NCBI GenBank assembly: GCA_001695595.3
Contig: MBPM02000011.1
Coordinates: forward strand, 186,001-250,000
Length of the DNA: 64,000 bases
Direction of reading: 5' to 3'
Source of the DNA: Plasmopara viticola
Taxonomy: Eukaryota; Oomycota; Peronosporomycetes; Peronosporales; Peronosporaceae
Shown here: positions 56,101 through 64,000 of the stretch, piece after piece
How the letters are laid out: each line of letters starts with the position of its first letter
How positions within the stretch are numbered: position 1 is the first letter of the stretch
The notes under the pieces: generated by a model
What the model was told of the DNA's origin: nothing
The model's database searches: none
What the model saw: the letters and a program-made list of their open reading frames with translations, nothing else
Translations under genes and position numbers: made by a program

Positions 56101-57972
56101 CGTCGTATACTTTTGAGCCAGTATGCCAGGACTCTCTTCTGGGGTCGGAACGTCACGAAGGGAGTCTTCATGGTCAATGTTAGCCACGATACCACCAAGC
56201 ACGGATGCATTCATCGTAAATGCCAAAGACACAGAACGTAAACCTGCCTTCGTACAGATTTGGTAAAATGTTCGACGCACTGGGCGGCGATACTTATGAT
56301 CTGAGCTTTGCTTATCCTGACCGGTCGACTCCTGTGCGTCTAGCGCAAAAAACTCCGACAAGTCCTTGTATATCTTTTCATCAGGGGTGCTAAATAGCTG
56401 TTCGTAGCATTTTCGCACAAAAGCCGATTCCTTGGCATTCGAAGAGTCGACTACTCGCTGAATACCGCTCTGAAATGACCTCCTTTTCCGCTCCAGCTTG
56501 TCCCATTTCACATCGAGGTCGAGAATTTCATACAAATTTTCCGTGTGCAGGCCAACAACTTCCCAGTATTCCTTGTAGTAACGCTGGACAAAAGCGGGTT
56601 CGAGCTTCTCATCGTGATAAAAGCGCAATACAGTATCTATGGCTGACACAATCTCCCCGCGTGAAGCAGCCGAACTACGCTGATTTCGTCGCTCTAAATT
56701 TTTAATAATAAAGTCACTGATCCACTCAGATTCCTCGGCACGGTCTTCTGCATCCGGAAACTCGCGATTTTTATATAGATACTGATACCGCTCTGGCAGA
56801 TCATTATCACGCACAGCGATAACGTCAGAAGTCATCATATGCTCTCTCAATACACTAGGCTCAAATTTTTCTAGCAGAATTGCCTGTTTTGACTTCGCGG
56901 GCGTTTCATCAGGAAGTTTTCCACTCGTAGCCTCTAAGAATCCTTCCATATCACCAAAAAGTTCTTCAGCTTCTCCCATCTGGTAGACTGACGGTCCCAG
57001 CATGGACGTCGGAATAGGTTCCTGTTTCCGGCGACGGCGTATACCCTCACGTCCTTCTTCATCGTCATCCACAATGAATTCATCGATATCGTCGCTTTCG
57101 TACTCGTCGTTGCCCAGGTAGTTGTTTGTGCGTTGTGGCGCCAAGTCCTCTTCCTCTTCGCTCGAGTCACCAAACATACGATAGCTTAGCTCACGAGACA
57201 TAAGTCCAGAATCATCTTCGGACTTAATTTTGTGTGACGAGCGTCGCATGTCTTCATCTCCGCTGTCAGTACGGGTCGGACCTGTGTCCATACCCATATT
57301 CTCACGCACTAACATAAGATCCTCGTCATCAATCTCTTCCACTTTTTGTTTAAGACGCTTCAGCTTTTTCTCTTTCTTTCGACGGCGCCGGCGGTAGCGA
57401 GCTGGTGGAAATAAAGTTGATTGGAAAGAGTAAGTCAATCTCGATTTGATAAAAGTAGCTAACATGAAGCAGTCACAGCTGAGCTTACCAGTCTCTTCTT
57501 CGTCAGAGCCTTCGTCATCCACTACAAAGCCATCGTTTTCGTACTCATTGCGATCCTCTCCTTCGTCCTCCTCGTCATCGTCATCGTCGTCAGAATCGTC
57601 CTTACTATCTTTCCCGTCGTCGCTCTCGGATGCCATGTCGTCAATGAACGTTGACTTGGTTTTCTGCACATTGTCGTGATTCAATGATTTGATCACAAAA
57701 ATTAAGCCAAATGCCTTCCTTACCTTATCATCATCATCGCGACTAGCGTGTTTGCCTTTGCCTTTGCTTTTGTTTTTACTCTTTTTACCAGACTCGTGCC
57801 CTAATTTTCGCTTCTTGCTGCTACCCTTCTCTTCTTTAACGGCGTCCGAGTCCGAGTCGGAAACCGTAGGGGAGCCGGCTCCGAACATTTCATCTGTGTA
57901 GTGGAAGGGGACCCTCGCATTAGCGCCAAAAGCATTGTAAACGAACTGTTGAAAAGACTTTTGTCTCACCAT
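53149..57972 (-). CDS. SPT6: Transcription elongation factor SPT6
   Basis: The open frame runs 1,607 codons from ATG at 57972. Within it, 57723-57664 (60 nt) and 57488-57402 (87 nt) have clean GTAAG...CAG ends and interrupt the acidic head, so the spliced product is about 1,558 residues. Order: an Asp/Glu-rich head with basic patches; the helical core; a YqgF/RuvC-like domain (DLIAHIVALDVNGEMV); a helix-hairpin-helix (FICGLGPVKAASVLEKI, about residue 980); an S1 domain (about 1168-1240); and the tandem SH2 domain (from about 1313: AHPLFRNINCQIA, GEVVIRPST). The tail is Arg/Gly/Ser-rich (GDRRVNDGGGRRW). SPT6 is a nuclear histone chaperone travelling with RNA polymerase II, and its tandem SH2 binds the phosphorylated linker of RPB1. 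The stop TAA is embedded in TGGTAAGTGC, a donor-like sequence, so a short 3' exon cannot be excluded. Confidence 0.92.
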   Translation of the reverse strand: MVRQKSFQQFVYNAFGANARVPFHYTDEMFGAGSPTVSDSDSDAVKEEKGSSKKRKLGHESGKKSKNKSKGKGKHASRDDDDKVRKAFGLIFVIKSLNHDNVQKTKSTFIDDMASESDDGKDSKDDSDDDDDDEEDEGEDRNEYENDGFVVDDEGSDEEETGKLSCDCFMLATFIKSRLTYSFQSTLFPPARYRRRRRKKEKKLKRLKQKVEEIDDEDLMLVRENMGMDTGPTRTDSGDEDMRRSSHKIKSEDDSGLMSRELSYRMFGDSSEEEEDLAPQRTNNYLGNDEYESDDIDEFIVDDDEEGREGIRRRRKQEPIPTSMLGPSVYQMGEAEELFGDMEGFLEATSGKLPDETPAKSKQAILLEKFEPSVLREHMMTSDVIAVRDNDLPERYQYLYKNREFPDAEDRAEESEWISDFIIKNLERRNQRSSAASRGEIVSAIDTVLRFYHDEKLEPAFVQRYYKEYWEVVGLHTENLYEILDLDVKWDKLERKRRSFQSGIQRVVDSSNAKESAFVRKCYEQLFSTPDEKIYKDLSEFFALDAQESTGQDKQSSDHKYRRPVRRTFYQICTKAGLRSVSLAFTMNASVLGGIVANIDHEDSLRDVPTPEESPGILAQKYTTKEFPTVDDVMKGARHIAASKVAAEPNVRKCIRELYRQHALLTTEATAKGREEIDEFHYCHGLQYIEKMPVFEVFEAGDLWLKLSRAEKEDLLTITIINEKAQDLMDPLEPVYLSSNNASDEEWQSQRHLVLQEAINSFMILSFENELKRDLTVASRDVVVKMCGNALRERLSVRPYEPADGVDPFIVSIWVESDMDLIAHIVALDVNGEMVDKTEGYCKRNVNSADKLTAALVKFLTEHSQTHVVVINVSAGMKCMDMGGVVDEVRRLLGRDDASRFGNGDGHDFLDIVFLKDDVPNMFSRSKRADQEFPEESEFVRAAIGLGRYLRNPASELCAMWENVALNEPSRGRELLFLNVHMMQHSLVKDLLLREYDRVFVQVINKYGVDINLLANHKHTSYQLQFICGLGPVKAASVLEKIRAKNYIERRQELLSKGFVGKVVYRNCAGFIRIRERDALREAPLNPLDDTRIHPESYYMAVKICGDANNNSTIDMYDPNHYSYAVEDTMYQSASAIRSRNAPPNTRLGDAEIQDVLSELDLSAYAGRLELQKKGPKLLTLEYIKRELRYPYFDKRAKYQVPKDEDLFFLLNGETRETLRVGMIIPATLLHMSGDDFVRVRLQSGMRCSLNRERLPDYLQDVRPQSFPKGITVNAKILAIQADREGRYELQLGCNRRSLIDMSMCFYPERFPRYTNGKFVENDSMERVDRLLNEPPIEEDKTTFGQSTRSSGSLPSKRKKRQIAHPLFRNINCQIAMQLLREQPVGEVVIRPSTLGTDHLTLTWKMLDGVYRHFDIQERNKPSEARIGQTLIVKEEKYENIDELIARFVDPMNSLVDDVVRYKYYNSAPKESVEEDLIKQKKEHPSRIPYALHVYNKFPGCFSITYIARETPRSCHMEVKPGGFRFFGRIESSILPTLSQALQFFKVKALVGPASNSSRPDSYHRNDSSSGPFAQRSGAPYTGSGGRPRQTSRWGDRRVNDGGGRRW

Positions 57973-58017
57973 CGGACGAGGGCATAATAGTAAGTTATCA
58001 CGACCACTACTGAATTG

Positions 58018-58194
58018 ATGGCGTCCGCTCTGCTACGATCTATCTGTCGTGGCTTCCACCCAACGACGCGACCTGTACGTTTTACCGGCAAGGGGGCCGC
58101 TTACCTGTTGCTAGATTTTGGCCAATCCAGACTCGCAAAAACAAATGGCATTGAGACAGCTGTAAAAAGTGCTATTACGCCAATTAGATGCTAA
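58018..58194 (+). CDS. Possible small ORF with presequence-like N-terminus (58 aa)
   Basis: ATG at 58018 opens MASALLRSICRGFHPTTRPV, Arg/Ser/Ala-rich without acids as in mitochondrial presequences, and ends at a TAA at 58192-58194. It lies in the 314-bp gap between divergent SPT6 and the IPT gene. A GTACGT near 58075 and an AG near 58115 could be a 40-nt intron giving another ending. The family is unrecognised. It may be a true small mitochondrial protein or chance. Confidence 0.3.
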   Translation: MASALLRSICRGFHPTTRPVRFTGKGAAYLLLDFGQSRLAKTNGIETAVKSAITPIRC

Positions 58195-58286
58195 ATTACC
58201 GCAAAGTTGACTACCGAAACGAAAAGATTCGCGGCTTTTAATGGAAAGTTGTCGAGGTTAGAGACGCCAGACGCCCTAATTATAAG

Positions 58287-61200
58287 ATGACGGCCAAGAC
58301 GAGGCAGCCTAGTCACCACTCTTTTATCTCTTTACTTGTTGTGTGGCTTTTTTTGCTCCCCGCGGAAGTCGATGCGCAGAGTGCGTCACTTAAGCTCATG
58401 TGGAGCGCAAGTCCTCTCACGCCAGCGGTACTAGAATCGTCCACCAGCACGTGGGTTGACGTTCCAGAAACGAGCGTTGCCGTGGAGCTTTTAGACGAAG
58501 CTGTAGTGATGATCTCGTACGACGTATCGGTTTTCCATACTACGATTGTACACTCGAAAAAGATACAGGCTGCAGAACTGAGTGAATTATCGTTTCGTGT
58601 GGCAGTGGATGGCACACCATACCGCCAATCGGCGACGACTGTTGATGATCAAAAGCCACTAGTTGTAGTCGCAAGTGGGCACTTAATTCTTGAAATATCA
58701 CGCGGAAATCATGACGTTAAGTTGCAATGGCGTAAACGTGGCTCTCGTGTACTAAAGTGGGCTGTATCAAACGACCTCTTGGATGGGTTTGCAGGCGGTC
58801 GGAGTCTCACCGTTTCAGCGCAACACCGCTTCATTCGGTACCGACAACCGATCACGGCAGTCTCCCTTCAGTCCGTAAATGAATGGGAGGCGGTGCCCGG
58901 AATGACTCTGAGGTTTCGTCTTTCTGAATCAACTACAATTCGCTTCTTTTACCACATTCCCGTCCGTCCCGAGTTGGTTCCATTCTCTCGGGGTTCGTAA
59001 GGAGCTTTTGCCTTTTGTGATGCTAGACTGCTATGTGTTCGCTGACTATATGCTGTGAATGATGAGAACAGACACGGCCGCATACGATAATATTGAGACG
59101 GTGCTTGAGGTCAATGGGCTTCGTTATCGAGAAACAAAGTCGTACGGAACTGTTGACGGGTCAAAAAAGTCGACAGTACATCTTCAGGGCAGCATTATTA
59201 TGGAATTAATGCCGGGAGAATATAGCGCAGAGTTGCACTGGAAATCATTGCCTGGCTCCAAACGTCCGTGGTATTCGATTCCAAATTCACTTGATGGATT
59301 TGCTATGGGACGAGTGTTGGCGGCGATAGGCGAATGGAGTCTAAATTCGATTTCTTTATACCACTTGAGGCAATTTAAGCCGGCAACTGTGGAGGAGTGG
59401 TCCGATGTAGGAGACTCTGTGCTTCATTTTACACTGCCAAAGGCAGCTCTAGTCTCGCTAAGCTATAGCCTGCCTCTTTCACAGAGTGATAACCCACAGT
59501 TTTCCAGTTGGACTGAGACCACATGGAATCGCATTCAAGCTCGATTGATTGTGGATGGGATTGTTTACGGACATATGTCATCATTAGTAGACGGCAGTAT
59601 TCGTGGAATAAAGGACTCAAAGGCTAGCATGGTACTTCCACTTGCAGGGGGTAGTCATACAACTAGGTTGCAGTGGAAAGTTGTGGATGGGATATATTGG
59701 CGCGCAGTAACTTTTGTCACCGATGAAGCTTCGTCGTACACGTCCGTTTTTATTAGCGCTAACACGTGGGATAATGATCCAAAGATTATTGCTCCTACCA
59801 TTGTTTCTGGCGAGGAAGATAAGACTCTTGAGATCGAAGGTCTTTCTGTCGACAATACGGCTAGTGAGTTGGCGTCTGACTACGAAGTGACCGTCGCCAT
59901 GTCTGTGAAAAATGGCGTGTTGTCACTAGACTCGATTCCAGGAATCACATTTGCTTCAGGTAATGGCGATCACAACGACTACGTGCTTTTTAGTGGAGCA
60001 CTTAGTAGCGTGAACACAATTTTAGCCCGCGTGTGGTATCGAAGCTACTTAGATTGGTACGGCGACGACGAGTTATATATAAAGGTCGTGGATTATGGCA
60101 TTACTGGATTCTCAGAAGCAAGTACTATTGAAGCTTTGGTCTTGATACACATATCGTCTATCAATGACCCACCACAATTGACTGTACCAGGTACTCAATT
60201 CTTGCTTGAAGACCAGCAAATCAGTATTTTTGGTGTAAGGGTACATGATGTTGACCCTGGGTTTGCGCACAGTAATTCGACATTCGAGATTGAGCTCTTT
60301 GTGCTAAGCGGTTCGATCGGTCTTGGCTCCACCGGCGGAACAACGTTCATCGAAGGGGAAGGAAAAGCTGACCAATTTGTTCGTTTTCGCGGTGATCTTC
60401 GAGCAATTAACCAAGCACTTTTTGAAATCAAATATCAACCCGACATGAACTTTAATTCAAAACAACACGCGGAAGAATTAGGAGTACGTGTGCGAGATTT
60501 TAATTATTTAGACGGTACAGTTATAGATGCTTTTCAGAGGATTGTGCTTGAGGTCCAAAGCGCTGACGATATGACACAGATGGTGCCGTTGGAGCTGTTT
60601 AAAATTACTCTTCGCGGATATGCCATTAAACTCTCAGGAGAACCGACTGGCACTAAAAAAGTAAGTGCTCAGCTATTTACAATGACACACGTTGGAGAAA
60701 TTCAGCTTTCGAGATTAAGCAGCGCATTTCCAGCAGGGGTGACGAAGGTTCCCATTGGAGACGAACCATCCAGCTCTCTTCATCTTACTGGATCATATGC
60801 TGATGTCAGTGACATTTTGGACTCATTAGTCTTCATTCGCACTCCTTCGTTTTATGGGTACGAGATTGTTTTTGTACGGTTAAGCACTTTAATGAATCCT
60901 TCGAACATAGAAGATGTGACAATACAGATGAATTTGCGAAGTAATAGCTCCTTCGAGCTGTTGTCAATTGCTAGTTTATCGCCATGTCGGGGAACAATTA
61001 TAGGAGGGACTACTGTCTCTGTGCTCGGAGTTGGTTTTCAGCGGTGGTCTGATGAAGCACTTTGGTGTCGATTTGGTAAAAGCGTTTTCGTTCAAACTAC
61101 GGTGGTATCTGATACACTTCTGACTTGCGTGACGCCGCCCGCAAGCGCTGATCTACCTACGAAAACGTTTTTAATGGTGACGAACGCAGATAATTTCTAT

Positions 61201-64000
61201 TCAAATCCTCTTCCATATGCTTACGAAGAAAACTGGACAGTAGCATCTGTATCACCAGCAATAGGGCCACAAACTGGTGGGACTACGGTAGTGATTGTCG
61301 GAAACAATTTTCCCTACAATACTGGTTTGCATTGTGCTTTTGGAAAATATACTTCACTCGCGCGATTCTTATCATCATCTAGAGTCTCGTGCCAAACACC
61401 TGCTGTTGATAATAGTATCACAGAAGTAGAACTACGACTATCATCGAATGGTCAAGACTTATCCTTGCCGCTGTTATTCAACTATCGACGTAAGTGGAAC
61501 CCTGTAACGTTAGTGCTATATGATGACGAAAAATTGCTATTTGATTTTTTTTGTCAGATTCTCCGGAAATATATACTTTGGATCCACCGTACGGATCATC
61601 GACAGGAGGGGATGTCATATCGGTTGCTGGGGCCAACTTTTTTCCAACTTCTCTAGCCAATTGCATTTTTAATGGCACTATTGTCACAAAAGCAATTTTC
61701 AAGTCTCCTTACTTGATGTTGTGTCTGTCTCCCGCTGTCGATCTTGCTTATACGGAGTCTTTGATTGTTAAGGTTGCGGTAGTATTTGAAGTGACTTCGT
61801 ATCAAGTACCTGGAAAGTTTACCATCTACGGTAAGATTGGTTGTGAATCGTTCAAATTTAACAGGCGATTTTAACTATTGCAAATACATTTTTTTGCTGC
61901 CATTCAGTCTCACCCACTGTGGCATATGCAAACCCCGCATTTATAACGGGAAGCGGTGATTTGCTGACCTTAAGTGGGTCTCATTATCGGAACGTGAGCT
62001 CTCTGTCGTGTCATTTTTTTTGTGGTGCATCACACACGAACGCTTTAGCTACTTTTGTGAGCTCCAATGTTGTACGTTGTCGCGTTCCTGTTCTCCCACA
62101 ACATAGTGCTTGGATCGGTCTTTCAGTATCGCTAAGCAAGATAAGCAATTTGTCAGTCAAATCGTCCAAGCTTCCGTGTTTGCTTCGCTATGCTCCCTTT
62201 CCGTCTATCAATTCAGCCCAGCCAAGTACTTTGCTAAGGATTGGGAATTTGCCTCTAACAATTAAAGGCAGCGGAATGATGGATTTTTTCAATCTTCGCT
62301 GCACTTTTATCGGCATAGGATCCACTCGATTAGTGTTGAGAACGGCCAATATGGGTGATTGTGCTATTCCATTTGTCTTGGCGATCCACTCGAATTCTCG
62401 TCAAGTATTGCAAGTGGAAAGTAGTTCTCCAATCAGGACAGTTTTGGCTGTATATGAATTTTTGGTCATAGACCCTATCGAAGTTTTAAGTGTGACGCCT
62501 GCTTTGGGCTTGATGACTGAGGAAACAACGATTACAGTCCTAACTGATAGTACACACTTGCTGGATGTGCTTAAGCACACTGCACTCAATTGCAAAATTG
62601 GGGAAACCTATGTACCAGCATTTGCATTGAACAATAGTACTTTGTCATGCCGCACCCCAGTAATCTATCAACCACTGACAACATTTGTGGAGATTTGGAC
62701 GGATAAAGCTCGCACGCATTTATCCGACAGCGCGTTTTTTTTTGCTTTTATTCCCTCCGTCAGAATTACAGAAGTGATGCCATCGCGTGTGAGCTCTACA
62801 CATGGGGCTTATATGCAAGTGACGATCAATAATTGGGCTATGGAAGGTCTTTACTGTTTGTTTGACTCATTCGTCGTTTCAGCTGAGGTGGTGTCTGACC
62901 AAACAATCGCTTGTTTATTTCCACCGCACGCAGTAGCTACCATTTCGCTTCGTATAGCCAACGACGGCGGCATGGTCATGTCTGAGAATGCTTTACTTAT
63001 CGAAGTGTATGTAAAATTGGATTCGGTGTTTATCTTACCTTCGAATGGATTAGTGTTTCCTAACACAACAATTGGAATCGAGACAGAATTTTTGTCATTT
63101 GCTAGCGATGTGAAGTGTTCATTTCGTACGGGTAACGAATCCTTTTTAGCCATTACTACAGCCGTAATTGCGTCTCTAACTTCAGCGATGTGTAGCATAC
63201 CATTTAACATGAATTTTCCACCAGCCAAGTTTGTTCTCTCAGTCGCGATCGACAATTTCATTTTGGTTGACCAAATGGACCTTTATTTTGCTTCGAAGTT
63301 AGTGGTGAGATCAATTTACCCCACCATAGGGATCATCGGCGCAAACAACCTGGTACGAGTGAAGCTGGAGTCACTCGACGCCCTTATATCACAATATTGG
63401 TGTGCTTTTGGCGAAATTTTGGTTTTGGGCCGAGTTAACGAAATAAATAATGAGTCGGTTATTGAATGTCTATCACCACTTTTAGATTACGCAACTGAAG
63501 TCTTGGTGGCGATCACAACAAACAAAGTTGATTTTTCTACCTCAGCACTAAGGAATGAGCAAGTGTATCGGTATGTTACAAAACCCTCGGTGTACTCGTT
63601 TTGGCCACAGATGGGATATACTAGTGGAGGCACTAAGCTTGTACTAAAGGGTGATTACTTTGATGAGCAAATGGTGTTAACGTGCATCTTTAACGGTGAT
63701 GCGGCAGTACAAGCAGAGTGGCACAACTCTAGCCACGTGTCGTGTATCACACCTATAGCCGCGAACGAACAAGAATTTGCAAGCCTGAGTGTTTCCGATG
63801 CTGACGAAAATTTTCACGTGGAAATGCAGCGAAAGTTTCGTTACGCGCAGAGTGTCAACGTTATGGCTTTATCGCCGTCGACAATTCCAACAAATTTTGA
63901 AGGAGTGCTTTGTATTTTTGTAGAATACCTACCACTATCTTCGTCTTGGCAGTGCCAAATAAATAATGCTTCAGTAGAGGGTATCTGGTTCACATTTACT
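58287..64000 (+). CDS. Very large secreted IPT/TIG repeat protein (3' end beyond window)
   Basis: Exons 58287-58996, 59067-61489, 61558-61830 and 61908-64000 (introns of 70, 68 and 77 nt, GT-AG) give 1,833 codons without a stop, and the frame is open at the window edge. A signal peptide is clear (FISLLVVWLFLLPAEVDAQS). Next come three related beta-rich units of about 130 residues (SLDGFAMGRV, VNGLRYRE, VDGIVYGHMS). Two cadherin-like units follow (EEDKTLEIEGLSVDN; LEDQQISIFGVRVHDVDPGF), then a chain of IPT/TIG immunoglobulin-like folds from about residue 870, seen as SPCRGTIIGGTTVSVLGVGF, SPAIGPQTGGTTVVIVGNNF, DPPYGSSTGGDVISVAGANF and FWPQMGYTSGGTKLVLKGDY. Paired Cys in each repeat (WCRFG ... 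LTCVTPP) suggest disulfides. In animals such chains occur in plexins and fibrocystin-like surface proteins. A cell-surface or secreted adhesion role is likely here; the ligand is unknown. Confidence 0.85.

Overview
The window looks like nuclear DNA of an oomycete, probably a Phytophthora or downy-mildew relative. The evidence is short GT-AG introns (about 50-120 nt), long near-intronless open frames, a FYVE-START protein of the kind common in oomycetes, an oomycete-style Ty3/gypsy pol remnant, and compact gene blocks separated by long stretches of decayed repeats. No single marker fixes the species.

Layout. 1-8.2 kb: gene-poor, bounded by two inverted copies of a SINE-like retroposon (686-1014 and 7633-7959). 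It holds strong palindromes (1473-1599) and decayed pieces of a repetitive tail-fibre-like protein in two opposite orientations (about 3.4-4.9 kb). 8.2-26.8 kb: a gene block with an MFS carrier (8210-9778), a roughly 4,336-residue HERC-type RCC1/LamG/SPRY/UBA/SPRY/HECT protein in three exons (9878-23000, minus), a divergent 12-exon GBP-like GTPase/PH protein (23110-26037) and a small two-exon gene of unknown function (26452-26839, minus). 26.8-35.2 kb: no recognisable gene. 35.2-36.8 kb: a FYVE-START lipid-binding protein. 37-50.4 kb: a transposon graveyard with a FAR1/MULE transposase pseudogene, a direct duplication, a 988-bp TIR element with 8-bp target duplications that carries a decayed coiled-coil gene fragment, a gypsy RT-RNaseH-integrase remnant, and a third SINE copy with a 12-bp target duplication. 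50.4-64 kb: a second gene block with the splicing factor TFIP11, convergent SPT6, a possible tiny ORF, and a very large secreted IPT/TIG repeat protein that runs off the window end.

Functional sense. The two gene blocks hold mostly conserved housekeeping functions: ubiquitin signalling, membrane remodelling and lipid binding, spliceosome disassembly, and transcription elongation through chromatin. The most unusual points are an apparent Asn at the catalytic-Cys position of the giant HECT domain, host gene capture inside the TIR element, the tail-fibre-like remnants, and two stop-free 3n introns in SPT6. All exon joins were made by eye from reading frame, GT/AG signals and family resemblance; nothing was searched or aligned by computer.
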